Position numbers and translations under genes: made by a program. From NCBI GenBank assembly GCA_002394605.1, contig DGUI01000027.1, positions 245 to 64,244 on the forward strand: 64,000 nucleotides of DNA, read 5' to 3'. Of the stretch, positions 33,057-41,293 are shown in pieces. The notes beneath the pieces were generated by a model. The model ran no database searches. It was given only the letters and a program-made list of their open reading frames with translations, and was not told where the DNA came from. The first letter of the stretch is position 1; each line of letters begins with the position of its first letter. The DNA comes from Mageeibacillus sp. UBA4314. GTDB taxonomy: Bacteria > Bacillota > Clostridia > Saccharofermentanales > Saccharofermentanaceae.

Positions 33057-34340
33057 ATGAGTAACTATAGATTTGAGACACTTCAGCTTCACGTAGGACA
33101 GGAACAGGCAGATCCCGCAACAGATTCCAGAGCAGTACCTATTTATCAGACAACATCATACGTATTCCATAATTCAGCACACGCTGCTGCAAGATTCGGT
33201 CTTGCCGATGCAGGCAACATCTACGGAAGACTTACAAATTCCACACAGGATGTATTGGAGAAGAGAGTGGCAGCACTGGAGGGCGGTGTTGCAGCACTCG
33301 CAGTAGCTTCAGGCGCAGCAGCCATCACATATGCACTCGAGGCGCTCGCACAGGCAGGTGACCATATCGTTGCACAGAAGTCCATCTACGGCGGTTCTTA
33401 CAACCTTTTGGCACATACCCTTAAGCTCCTCGGTGTCGATACGACATTCGTTGATATCCACAACCTTGCAGAGGTAGAGGGCGCGATCCGTCCTAATACG
33501 AAGGCAGTATTCCTTGAGACGCTCGGCAACCCCAACAGTGATATCCCCGATATCGAGGCAGTGGCAGCAATTGCCCACAAGAACAGCATCCCCGTAGTCA
33601 TCGATAATACTTTCGGTACGCCTTACCTTATCCGTCCGATCGAGCACGGCGCTGACATCGTTGTACATTCAGCTACGAAGTTCCTCGGTGGACACGGCAC
33701 GACATTGGGCGGCATCATCGTTGATTCCGGCAAGTTCGACTGGAAGGCAGCAGGCAAGTTTGCCCCCATCGCAGATGCAAACCCCAGCTATCACGGAATC
33801 TCTTTCGCGGATGCAGTTGGACCTGCAGCATATGTAACATACATCAGGGCTATCCTGCTCCGTGATACAGGCGCTGCCATCTCACCGTTCAATGCTTTCC
33901 TGCTCCTGCAGGGTATCGAGACCCTGTCACTGAGACTTGAGCGTCACGTTGAGAACACGAAGAAGGTTATCGAGTTCCTGTCTGACAACCCCAAGGTTGC
34001 AAAGATCAACCACCCTTCACTTGCTGATCATCCGCAGAACGCACTCTACAGGAAGTACTTCCCTAACGGCGCAGGATCGATCTTCACTTTCGACATCAAG
34101 GGCGGTCAGGAAGAAGCACACAAGTTTATAGATGCACTTGAGATATTCTCTCTGCTCGCTAACGTTGCTGATGTTAAGTCACTTGTTATCCATCCTGCCA
34201 CAACTACTCATTCGCAGTTGTCAGCAGAGGAACTGGCTGATATCGGCATCAATCCCGGAACGATCAGACTGTCCATCGGTACTGAGCATATCGATGACAT
34301 CCTTGCTGATCTGCAGAAGGGCTTCGACGCATTAAACTAA
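33057..34340 (+). CDS. metY: O-acetylhomoserine sulfhydrylase
   Basis: A 427-residue PLP enzyme of the Cys/Met metabolism family. It joins sulfide (or methanethiol) to O-acetylhomoserine to give homocysteine (or methionine). FETLQLHVGQEQADPATDSRAVPIYQTTSY is the typical opening. IYGRLTNSTQDVLEKR follows, and the PLP-binding lysine is in VHSATKFLGGHGT near residue 208. The length, and the insert that separates MetY from MetB/MetC, fit. AAAGGAG lies 8 bases before the ATG. Codon use is of the highly expressed kind. It is monocistronic between the leader and a terminator. Confidence 0.94.
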   Translation: MSNYRFETLQLHVGQEQADPATDSRAVPIYQTTSYVFHNSAHAAARFGLADAGNIYGRLTNSTQDVLEKRVAALEGGVAALAVASGAAAITYALEALAQAGDHIVAQKSIYGGSYNLLAHTLKLLGVDTTFVDIHNLAEVEGAIRPNTKAVFLETLGNPNSDIPDIEAVAAIAHKNSIPVVIDNTFGTPYLIRPIEHGADIVVHSATKFLGGHGTTLGGIIVDSGKFDWKAAGKFAPIADANPSYHGISFADAVGPAAYVTYIRAILLRDTGAAISPFNAFLLLQGIETLSLRLERHVENTKKVIEFLSDNPKVAKINHPSLADHPQNALYRKYFPNGAGSIFTFDIKGGQEEAHKFIDALEIFSLLANVADVKSLVIHPATTTHSQLSAEELADIGINPGTIRLSIGTEHIDDILADLQKGFDALN

Positions 34341-34356
34341 GAGCCATATAACAAAG

Positions 34357-34397
34357 AAGGAGCCGGGCATCTCCAATTGAAGACCCGGCTCCTTTTT
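34357..34397. terminator. bidirectional terminator between metY and the facing gene
   Basis: AAGGAGCCGGG / CCCGGCTCCTT (11 bp) with a 16-base loop and six T on the plus side. An A-rich left edge lets it serve the converging minus-strand gene too. Confidence 0.85.
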
Positions 34398-34416
34398 TGT
34401 TTGTCTTAAAAACCGA

Positions 34417-34851
34417 TCACTTAACGATCTTGATCTTATCTCCAATAACGGGAATAGAGAAAGGAAGATTCCTTGCGGCGCTGATGATGCCGAGTACTCT
34501 CAGAGCGATGATACCGCCGTAAACACCGAATGAGAGGATGGAGATGAGGAATCCGAGATGGAGCAATCCGAAAACTAGCCCCAGAATGAACAGTGTGATG
34601 CCGCATGCACCTGTAGCGATATCGATGAGGATACCATTGTTAACATGTCCCCTGACGAAAGGCATGGTCTTCTCAGGTCTGATGAGGAGACCCAAGAGCC
34701 AGAGCATACCGCAATAAGCGAGGATGCTGAACAGCTTGGCATTGGTTCCTGCGGGAGCAGACTGCTGATTTGTATAAGGCTCGGGCTGACTTAAGATCTG
34801 CTTGGCCTGTGCTGATTCCTGAGAAGGATCATAGTTCTGATTGTTTTCCAT
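34417..34851 (-). CDS. DUF4870-like small membrane protein
   Basis: A 144-residue protein. The first 45 residues are Gln/Pro/Asn-rich and disordered-looking. KLFSILAYCGMLWLLGLLI (about 39-57), then PFVRGHVNNGIL and two more hydrophobic segments, follow the plan of DUF4870/Tic20-like proteins, where an R-x-H-x-N-x-G motif sits between helices. The function is unknown. GGAGGG precedes the ATG. It is divergent from the rRNA/tRNA methylase. Confidence 0.65.
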   Translation of the reverse strand: MENNQNYDPSQESAQAKQILSQPEPYTNQQSAPAGTNAKLFSILAYCGMLWLLGLLIRPEKTMPFVRGHVNNGILIDIATGACGITLFILGLVFGLLHLGFLISILSFGVYGGIIALRVLGIISAARNLPFSIPVIGDKIKIVK

Positions 34852-34941
34852 ATTATTCCCTCCATATGCGCATAATGGTAATATAGTATCATTATACTTT
34901 AAAAGTTTTCATTTTGGAAAAATATTGAACGGGAATGGACA

Positions 34942-35664
34942 ATGAAAGTAACAAGATATCACAAAGGCGATAAAACAACATATTCTCTGGGCGCAACGGT
35001 CACGATGGAGTATCTGGTAAACAGGCCTTCTATAGTACGTGCCGTCATCCTGCATCCTGATACGTCACCTGAGATAACGGACAGGATAAAGGAACTCTGC
35101 AAAGGAACCGGCATTGAGATCACATACGATGCCAAGGCATTTAACATTCTCTCCCAGAAAGAGAACTGCTTTGTAATAGGCGTCATCGATGTTGAGGAAG
35201 ACAGGATAGGGGAGGGTTCCCATGTCGTCCTGGTCAACCCGTCCAACAGTGGCAACATGGGAACCATAGTAAGGAGCTGTGCAGGTTTTGGTATAGACGG
35301 CATAGCAATAGTCCTTCCGGCTGCTGACATTCATGATCCCAAGACGATAAGGGCCTCCATGGGGGCGACGTCGAGGGTCAATGTGGAAGTGTTCGAGACT
35401 TTCGAAATGTATAGAGAGAGGTTCCCGGATAATAATCTGTACCCGTTTATGCTCGATGGAAGCAAGCTTTTGCAGGAAACGGAGATAATAAGCCCGTTTA
35501 GCCTGATCATGGGCAACGAGGGATCAGGGTTGCCTCAAAAGTTCCGGTATATCGGACAGCCTGTCAGGATAGAACATACAAACGCCATAGACAGCCTTAA
35601 TCTGCCGATTGCGACCAGTATCGGACTGTATGAAGCCACAAAGAAGCGTTTTATTGAAAAATAA
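34942..35664 (+). CDS. SpoU/TrmH family RNA 2'-O-methyltransferase
   Basis: A 240-residue SPOUT-fold enzyme. The N-terminal 75 residues are a substrate-binding part. The knotted domain has NPSNSGNMGTIVRSCAGFG near residue 95, SFSLIMGNEGSGLP near 190 and IEHTNAIDSLNLPIATSIGLYEA near 212, the three SpoU motifs that hold S-adenosylmethionine. Which RNA base it modifies cannot be told. It starts a plus-strand pair with rpsT, though rpsT has its own promoter. Confidence 0.93.
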   Translation: MKVTRYHKGDKTTYSLGATVTMEYLVNRPSIVRAVILHPDTSPEITDRIKELCKGTGIEITYDAKAFNILSQKENCFVIGVIDVEEDRIGEGSHVVLVNPSNSGNMGTIVRSCAGFGIDGIAIVLPAADIHDPKTIRASMGATSRVNVEVFETFEMYRERFPDNNLYPFMLDGSKLLQETEIISPFSLIMGNEGSGLPQKFRYIGQPVRIEHTNAIDSLNLPIATSIGLYEATKKRFIEK

Positions 35665-35667
35665 CTA

Positions 35668-35696
35668 TTGATAATCAAAAACAATCATGATAGACT
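35668..35696 (+). promoter_or_regulatory. rpsT promoter
   Basis: TTGATA (35668-35673), 17 bases, TAGACT (35691-35696), immediately after the methylase stop codon. Confidence 0.6.
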
Positions 35697-35740
35697 TATC
35701 GGGTTAAATTAAGATTATTATTAATACGGAGGAGATACTA

Positions 35741-35998
35741 ATGCCTAACATTAAGTCAGCTATCAAGCGTGTAAGCGTAACTGAGAAGAAGACAGCTGCC
35801 AACAAGATGAAGAAGAGCGAGATCCGCACTACTGTCAAGAAGGCTAAGGCTTCCGTTGCTGCAGGTGAGGCAACTCCCGAGACATTGAAGAATGTCCAGA
35901 AGACACTGGATCAGGCAGCAGCAAAGGGCCACATCAGCAAGCAGGCTGCATCCAGGACAAAATCAAGGATCGCTAAGGCTGCTAATGCCGCAAAGTGA
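35741..35998 (+). CDS. rpsT: ribosomal protein S20
   Basis: An 85-residue, Lys/Ala-rich three-helix protein of the small subunit. MPNIKSAIKRVSVTEKK at the start and AAKGHISKQAASRTKSRIAKAA at the end are diagnostic of bS20. A strong GGAGGAG site lies 7 bases before the ATG. A long perfect terminator follows, so it is transcribed alone or with the methylase. Confidence 0.97.
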   Translation: MPNIKSAIKRVSVTEKKTAANKMKKSEIRTTVKKAKASVAAGEATPETLKNVQKTLDQAAAKGHISKQAASRTKSRIAKAANAAK

Positions 35999-36025
35999 TC
36001 GGTTGTTTTGAGCAATTATATTAAG

Positions 36026-36060
36026 ACGCAAATGTGTTGCACACATTTGCGTTTCTTTTT
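36026..36060 (+). terminator. terminator after rpsT
   Basis: ACGCAAATGTGT / ACACATTTGCGT, a 12-bp perfect stem with a TGC loop and a T tract. It also separates the converging tmcAL gene. Confidence 0.93.
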
Positions 36061-36065
36061 TGTTC

Positions 36066-37307
36066 TCACACAACAACAGGCGGAATGTCGCGGGAATACC
36101 CGGGCGGCATGCCCATTACAGCCCCCGCCAGATCATCCGCCTGTAGACTTAAGCCGGCACACGCCTTAAGTTCACTGTGTTCCAGAAAATCCGAGTAATT
36201 ATGGATGATCGGGAGTCTGCTGCATTTTCCCATTATCTTCAGGCAGTATCTCCCGTCGTGATCGAAGCCGAGGACACGTATATACATAGGTTCCTTGCTG
36301 ATCATATCATCGCGGATGCCCAGGATCATCATGGTAAGGGCGCGGTATATCCTCGGCATCGTAAAGTGCTTCGTTGCAAGCTTTGAGGAAAGAGCATCAA
36401 ATGTATCTTCCCCTGTCCTCAGATCATTCAGGACATTGCTGACATAACCGGCGAGCCCGTCGCCCATGAACCTTATATCCTGAATATCGTTGCGGGGACA
36501 TGAGATCACCCTGGAAGCATACGCATCCGGGTCAGCAGGATGGAACTTGCCGCATGACATGGCACTGAGCATGACTGAGGCAGCTTTGTCCGGCATCTTG
36601 CCGTTAACGGCAGATGCGACCTGTGACAACGTTCCTGAAGTGCCATATATTGCTGTCCTTATGGCAGATGCTGAATAGAACTCCTGTTCATCCCCATGAT
36701 CCGTGTCAGAGTAACCCTGACCTTCACGGGGGATCATATGGATCTTAAACTTGGCCCCAAACTTCCTTATCGCCTTCATATACTCTATCGCGAGGATGGT
36801 GTTGGGGGACTTCAGGGCATCCTTGAGATCTCCGTCACCCGTCATACCCGTAACTGCAAGTACAGCCTTGGAGTTTGCCAGCGGGAAAGAATCCCCCGAA
36901 CTTAATGCATCCTTGAGTGCCTCTTTATACTGTTCGCTCTCATAGAGCGACGGGTCTGACAATGTTTCAACCAGCTCAGGCGAACTGCAGTCGATCCCCC
37001 AGGCGATATCAGTAACGACGCCCGTTGCCATAAGCGACCTGACGGCACCCTGCGCAAACTCCGAAGCCGGTGCACACGCAAACTCTACGGGCAGTTCCAG
37101 AACAACGTTGCTGCCGCACAAAAGAGACTGACGTGCCCTGATATGCTTGGGCGCGACGGAAGGAAGCCCCCTCTGCGTCAACGGTCCGCTCATTATGCTC
37201 ATGACGATGGCGCGCGGGTCCCCGACGCGCTTCCTGGCTTCTGATATCAGGTATTCATGGCCCTTGTGAAAAGGATTATATTCTGCGATTATCCCAATAA
37301 CTCTCAT
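36066..37307 (-). CDS. tmcAL: tRNA(Met) cytidine acetate ligase
   Basis: A 413-residue member of the TmcAL (YlbM, formerly DUF795) family, which acetylates the wobble cytidine of elongator tRNA-Met using acetate and ATP. GIIAEYNPFHKGHEYLI holds the HxGH nucleotidyltransferase motif at residues 13-19. SGPLTQRGLPSV near residue 40 and LELPVEFACAPASEFAQGAV near 75-95 are typical. The acetate it needs is the product of the pta-ackA pathway encoded nearby, which may be coincidence. No good ribosome site precedes the ATG. Confidence 0.92.
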   Translation of the reverse strand: MRVIGIIAEYNPFHKGHEYLISEARKRVGDPRAIVMSIMSGPLTQRGLPSVAPKHIRARQSLLCGSNVVLELPVEFACAPASEFAQGAVRSLMATGVVTDIAWGIDCSSPELVETLSDPSLYESEQYKEALKDALSSGDSFPLANSKAVLAVTGMTGDGDLKDALKSPNTILAIEYMKAIRKFGAKFKIHMIPREGQGYSDTDHGDEQEFYSASAIRTAIYGTSGTLSQVASAVNGKMPDKAASVMLSAMSCGKFHPADPDAYASRVISCPRNDIQDIRFMGDGLAGYVSNVLNDLRTGEDTFDALSSKLATKHFTMPRIYRALTMMILGIRDDMISKEPMYIRVLGFDHDGRYCLKIMGKCSRLPIIHNYSDFLEHSELKACAGLSLQADDLAGAVMGMPPGYSRDIPPVVV

Positions 37308-37383
37308 TACTCATTATTACCTTAAAATAGTCCTGCAAGTGGTTTATAATCTGAATTATATTTCAAAAGGACGGTGTTATGCA

Positions 37384-38694
37384 ATGAATAATAGGTCGAA
37401 GACGATAGTGGGAATAGCAGTCGCTGCCCTGCTGGTCTTTGTTCTCTATATCGTGTATGTCAACGTATTCGTCAACAAGCACAGGTATAAGCTCGAACAC
37501 CGTGAGACGGGCGGGCAGGAATACCGCAACATCGCTGCCGAGAGCAGCATAATGCCGTCTTATATGTGGCGCAGGATAAAGGATATGCTGATCGATGGTG
37601 ATTACATCATGTCTGATCACTTGATGGAGGGAAGGCTCGCTACCCAGACGGCCGAGTCCTCCGGCAAATACTATCTGACTGATCAGTCCCTGCTTCTCCT
37701 CAAGTACCTCGCCGAAGGTGACAGGGGAAGTTCCAGATCTCTGGTCAAGGCGGTCAACCGTGATTTTCGTAATGATGACGGATCATACAGGGGAGTCCTC
37801 TACAAGGACGGGACGGAAGATAAGAGCTACTCCAATAGCGATGAGATGTCTTTCCTTGAAGCATATGTTGAATACTACAGTGCCTATGGCAGCAAGGAGG
37901 ATCTTGAGAATATCAATAAGCTGGTGTCACTCCTTTTCGACGGGAACGGCGAGATGAAGCCGGAGAAGCTCAGGAGCGCCGTATACGTGTCATCGGACAA
38001 TGTAAGCGGAGAGATATCGGACGATGCGCCGGTACCGAGCTTTGACCATATCTATGGCGGCGAGGATGTTACCGTATCGGGAAGCAGTGAGCAGAGCGAG
38101 ATCTTCGAGTTTGAAGGTGTCAGGATATGTGACATCAATCTCGAACTCATAAAGAACCTGGAGAATAACGGTCTTATCGCAGCCGGCGCTTTCGACAGGA
38201 TGAGCAGGATAGTTAAGGAGTCCGTGGCATCTGAGGACATCCCTTACTATGCATATGCATACCGCAGGAATGAAGATGGCAGTATCACCTACAACTATTC
38301 GTACGGCAGGGCAGCATCGATTTCAGTGGAACTGTCGTTAAGGACAATGGTCAACCTGGCCAGAACGGGACAGCTCGACCAGGGCATCTATAACATGTTC
38401 AAGCTCAATATGATTAATGACGGCTACCTTACGAGCAATTACTATATCGCTACGGGAAGGACAGGCGGAACCGAACTTGCGGGCTCATACTGCGATGCGC
38501 TCCTTCTTGCCAGGCTCCAGGAAGATGAAGAACTCTACGGGACGGTCTGCAGGATAATGTCTGTCAGGATCGCGACGAGCAAGAAGAGCAAAGCCATATA
38601 CATGGTGTTCAGGGAAGAGGATGGCAGATACAGATTCTACGCCGGAGAAAACCTCAGACTCTTCCTCATCACGAAAGGTATGTTTGCCGTTTGA
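37384..38694 (+). CDS. membrane-anchored extracytoplasmic protein, unknown
   Basis: A 436-residue protein; the ATG at 37384 is chosen because the preceding in-frame codons have no ribosome site. One N-terminal helix (about 8-28) anchors or exports it. The rest is helical, with YLTDQSLLLLKYLAEGDRGS near residue 100 and SNSDEMSFLEAYVEYYSAYGS near 150, and a later KEDIP-YYAYAYRR and ELSLRTMVNLARTGQ. Repeated helix pairs recall alpha/alpha-toroid glycosidases (GH8-like), but I cannot point to catalytic residues. It is divergent from tmcAL and its stop codon lies within the pta promoter. Confidence 0.6.
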   Translation: MNNRSKTIVGIAVAALLVFVLYIVYVNVFVNKHRYKLEHRETGGQEYRNIAAESSIMPSYMWRRIKDMLIDGDYIMSDHLMEGRLATQTAESSGKYYLTDQSLLLLKYLAEGDRGSSRSLVKAVNRDFRNDDGSYRGVLYKDGTEDKSYSNSDEMSFLEAYVEYYSAYGSKEDLENINKLVSLLFDGNGEMKPEKLRSAVYVSSDNVSGEISDDAPVPSFDHIYGGEDVTVSGSSEQSEIFEFEGVRICDINLELIKNLENNGLIAAGAFDRMSRIVKESVASEDIPYYAYAYRRNEDGSITYNYSYGRAASISVELSLRTMVNLARTGQLDQGIYNMFKLNMINDGYLTSNYYIATGRTGGTELAGSYCDALLLARLQEDEELYGTVCRIMSVRIATSKKSKAIYMVFREEDGRYRFYAGENLRLFLITKGMFAV

Positions 38695-38719
38695 AATACG
38701 CGCGTATAAAGAGTATACT
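38691..38719 (+). promoter_or_regulatory. pta-ackA promoter with palindromic spacer
   Basis: TTGAAA (38691-38696), 17 bases, TATACT (38714-38719). The spacer begins with the perfect 10-base palindrome TACGCGCGTA (38697-38706), a possible operator. The -35 overlaps the stop codon of the upstream gene. Confidence 0.7.
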
Positions 38720-38778
38720 TTTCTTTAGTGTGTATTTATCTCAAGACACAAAATCTTATATTTTCGAGGCGACGTAAT

Positions 38779-39777
38779 ATGGCATTTATTGACGACATCA
38801 AGGCCCGTGCAAAGGCCGACAAGAAGACGATCATCCTGCCTGAGTCAATGGACAGGAGAACATTTGAAGCAGCTGCCGAGATCCTGGCAGAGGACATCGC
38901 GAACATCGTTATCATCGGAACAGATGAGCAGATCAAGGCGAACAGCGAAGGTCTGGATATCTCCAAGGCTACGATCATCGATCCTTTTACAAATGAGAAG
39001 ACAGATACTTACATCAATGAGTTCTATGAACTCCGTAAGGCTAAGGGAATGACACCCGAACAGGCTAAGGAGTCACTCCTCGGCGATTACATGTACTATG
39101 CCTGCATGATGGTCAAGATGGGCGACGGTGACGGTATCGTATCAGGTGCATGCCACTCAACAGCAAACACATTAAGACCTTCACTCCAGATCATCAAGAC
39201 AAAGCCCGGTACGAAGCTCGTATCTGCTTTCTTCGTAATGGTAGTTCCGGATTGCGACATGGGTGAGAACGGTACATTCGTATTCGGTGACTGCGGTCTT
39301 AACCAGAACCCCAACCCCGAAGAACTCGCTGCCATCGCAGGTTCTTCTGCTGAGTCTTTCAAGCTCCTCGTTGGCAAGGATCCCATCGTTGCAATGCTCT
39401 CACACTCTTCAATGGGTTCAGCTAAGCACGACGACGTTACAAAGGTCGTTGAAGCAACGAAGATCGCCAAGGAACAGTATCCCCAGTTCGCTATTGACGG
39501 CGAGCTCCAGGCAGATGCTGCAATGGTTCCTTCCATCGGCGCTTCCAAGGCTCCTGATTCAAAGGTTGCAGGTAAGGCAAACGTATTGATCTTCCCTGAC
39601 CTCGATGCAGGCAACATCGGTTACAAGCTCGTTCAGAGACTTGCAAAGGCTGAAGCATACGGACCTATGTGCCAGGGTATCGCTAAGCCTGTTAACGATC
39701 TGTCCAGAGGATGTTCTGCAAAGGATATCGTAGGCGTTATCGCTATTACAGCAGTCCAGGCTCAAGCACAGGGCTGA
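38779..39777 (+). CDS. pta: phosphate acetyltransferase
   Basis: A 332-residue enzyme that converts acetyl-CoA and phosphate to acetyl phosphate. It starts MAFIDDIKARAKADKKTIILPE at 38779, the usual opening of the short (PTA_PTB) form; the upstream extension in this frame is not used. GDGDGIVSGACHSTANTLRPSLQIIKT near residue 115 and GNIGYKLVQRLAKAEAYGPMCQGIAKPVNDLSRGC near 275-310 are strongly conserved. It is followed by ackA after 15 bases. Codon use suggests high expression. Confidence 0.97.
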   Translation: MAFIDDIKARAKADKKTIILPESMDRRTFEAAAEILAEDIANIVIIGTDEQIKANSEGLDISKATIIDPFTNEKTDTYINEFYELRKAKGMTPEQAKESLLGDYMYYACMMVKMGDGDGIVSGACHSTANTLRPSLQIIKTKPGTKLVSAFFVMVVPDCDMGENGTFVFGDCGLNQNPNPEELAAIAGSSAESFKLLVGKDPIVAMLSHSSMGSAKHDDVTKVVEATKIAKEQYPQFAIDGELQADAAMVPSIGASKAPDSKVAGKANVLIFPDLDAGNIGYKLVQRLAKAEAYGPMCQGIAKPVNDLSRGCSAKDIVGVIAITAVQAQAQG

Positions 39778-39792
39778 TAAGGAGGATTTTGA

Positions 39793-40983
39793 ATGAACAT
39801 ATTAGTAATCAACTGCGGAAGCTCATCATGTAAGTTCCAGCTCTTTGATGTTGACAAGGGAATCGTTCTTGCCAAGGGAAATGCTGACAGGATCGGTATC
39901 GACGGCAAGTTATCTTATAAGCCGGCAGGTAAGGATGAGATTGAGAAGGAAGTATCTCTCCCTGATCACAAGGTTGCTGTAAAGCTCGTTCTCGCACAGC
40001 TCACAGATCCCGAGACAGGTGTTATCTCTGACGTATCCGAGATCGCAGCTGTCGGCCACAGAGTGCTTCACGGCGGTAAGTACTACAGTGAGTCTGTCAT
40101 CGTTAATGACGATGTTAAGAAGGTCATCAGGGACTGCTTTGATCTCGGACCTCTCCACAATCCCGCTAACCTCATCGGTATCGAGGCTTGTGAGGCTGCA
40201 CTTCCTGCAGGCACACCCCAGGTAGCAGTCTTTGATACTGCTTTCCACCAGACAATGCCCCCCAAGGCATACATGTACGCTCTTCCTTATGAGTACTATG
40301 AGAAGTACTCCATCAGAAGATACGGCTTCCACGGCACGAGCCACCGCTATGTATCCAAGCGTGCTGCTGAGTTCCTCGGTCTTGATACAAAGGGACTCAA
40401 GATGATCACATGCCACCTCGGCAACGGTTCTTCATTCGCAGCTGTCAAGGACGGCAAGTGCGTAGACACATCAATGGGTCTCACACCTCTTGCAGGTATC
40501 TGCATGGGTACGAGAACAGGTGATATCGATCCCGCGATCGTTCCTTTCATCCAGAAGAGAGAGGGCAAGACAGCTGAGGAGATGGATACCCTTATGAACA
40601 AGAAGAGCGGCGTTCTCGGCGTATCAGGCGTAGGCTCTGACTTCCGTGACCTCGCGAAAGCGGCAGGTGAGGGCAATGAGAGAGCTCAGCTCGCACTCGA
40701 TATGTTCGTATACCAGGGTCAGAAGATCATCGGCTCATATGCAGCTGCAATGGGCGGCGTTGATGTAATCGTATTCACAGCCGGCATCGGTGAGAACACA
40801 TGGAACATCCGCGAACAGATGATCGCTCCGCTGGAGTTCATGGGTGCCAAGATCGATCCTGCAAAGAATACGGGCATCAGATCAGAGGCAGTCATCAGTG
40901 CTGATGATTCCAAGGTTAAGATCGTAGTTATCCCCACAAATGAGGAACTTGCGATCGCTCAGGAGACACAGGCTCTCATCTGA
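39793..40983 (+). CDS. ackA: acetate kinase
   Basis: A 396-residue ASKHA kinase making ATP and acetate from acetyl phosphate, the energy-yielding end of acetate fermentation. VINCGSSSCKFQLF is the first acetokinase signature, HRVLHGGKYY near residue 78 and FDTAFHQTMPPKAY near 147 the second region. RRYGFHGTSHRYV near 175, LGNGSSFAAVKDGKCVDTSMGLTPLAG, and FTAGIGENTWNIR near 325 complete the site. AAGGAGG precedes the ATG. A terminator follows. Confidence 0.98.
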   Translation: MNILVINCGSSSCKFQLFDVDKGIVLAKGNADRIGIDGKLSYKPAGKDEIEKEVSLPDHKVAVKLVLAQLTDPETGVISDVSEIAAVGHRVLHGGKYYSESVIVNDDVKKVIRDCFDLGPLHNPANLIGIEACEAALPAGTPQVAVFDTAFHQTMPPKAYMYALPYEYYEKYSIRRYGFHGTSHRYVSKRAAEFLGLDTKGLKMITCHLGNGSSFAAVKDGKCVDTSMGLTPLAGICMGTRTGDIDPAIVPFIQKREGKTAEEMDTLMNKKSGVLGVSGVGSDFRDLAKAAGEGNERAQLALDMFVYQGQKIIGSYAAAMGGVDVIVFTAGIGENTWNIREQMIAPLEFMGAKIDPAKNTGIRSEAVISADDSKVKIVVIPTNEELAIAQETQALI

Positions 40984-41010
40984 GTTTGAGCTTGATAATG
41001 TGATCAACGG

Positions 41011-41040
41011 AGGGGTTGTCAACTGTGACAACCCCTTTTA
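41011..41040 (+). terminator. terminator after ackA
   Basis: AGGGGTTGTCA / TGACAACCCCT, an 11-bp perfect stem with an ACTG loop and a short T run. Confidence 0.88.
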
Positions 41041-41142
41041 GATGTGAGTGACGCAGATTGGATCCGGTGAAGAAAGTGGTTAAGCTCCGCAGGGGTGTCC
41101 CGGGTGTCATCTGAGTGGTGGTTTATGGCTGCCTGATGATCT

Positions 41143-41193
41143 ATTCTATAAAGTGCTCTATGTAATGGAAAAACATAGAGTGGTTTATAGAAT
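41143..41193. repeat. 51-base nested palindrome, unit 1
   Basis: Outer arms ATTCTATAAA / TTTATAGAAT (10 bp, perfect) and inner arms CTCTATGT / ACATAGAG (8 bp, perfect) around a 9-base loop, separated by 3-base spacers on both sides. Directly abuts unit 2. Confidence 0.95.
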
Positions 41194-41244
41194 ATTCTAT
41201 GTATCGCTCTATGTAATGAAAATACATAGAGTGTTTTATAGAAT
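41194..41244. repeat. 51-base nested palindrome, unit 2
   Basis: Same length as unit 1. Outer arms ATTCTAT / ATAGAAT (7 bp), inner arms identical to unit 1 (CTCTATGT / ACATAGAG), loop of 9. The left spacer differs from unit 1 while the inner stem is unchanged. Confidence 0.95.
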
Positions 41245-41265
41245 GAGCTGATCCCACGACCGGGA

Positions 41266-41274
41266 TGTTATAAT
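41266..41274 (+). promoter_or_regulatory. extended -10 promoter of the NlpC/P60 gene
   Basis: TGTTATAAT (TGnTATAAT), 22 bases downstream of the second palindrome; GGAGGT then GTG start at 41294. Confidence 0.6.
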
Positions 41275-41293
41275 ATAAAGATGGAGGTGTCCG

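Larger units (their letters stand above)
41041..41293. other. gene-free intergenic region
   Basis: Between the ackA terminator and the NlpC/P60 gene no coding frame is credible. It holds the two 51-base palindromic repeats and the extended -10 promoter listed separately; I see nothing else in bases 41041-41142. Confidence 0.7.
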
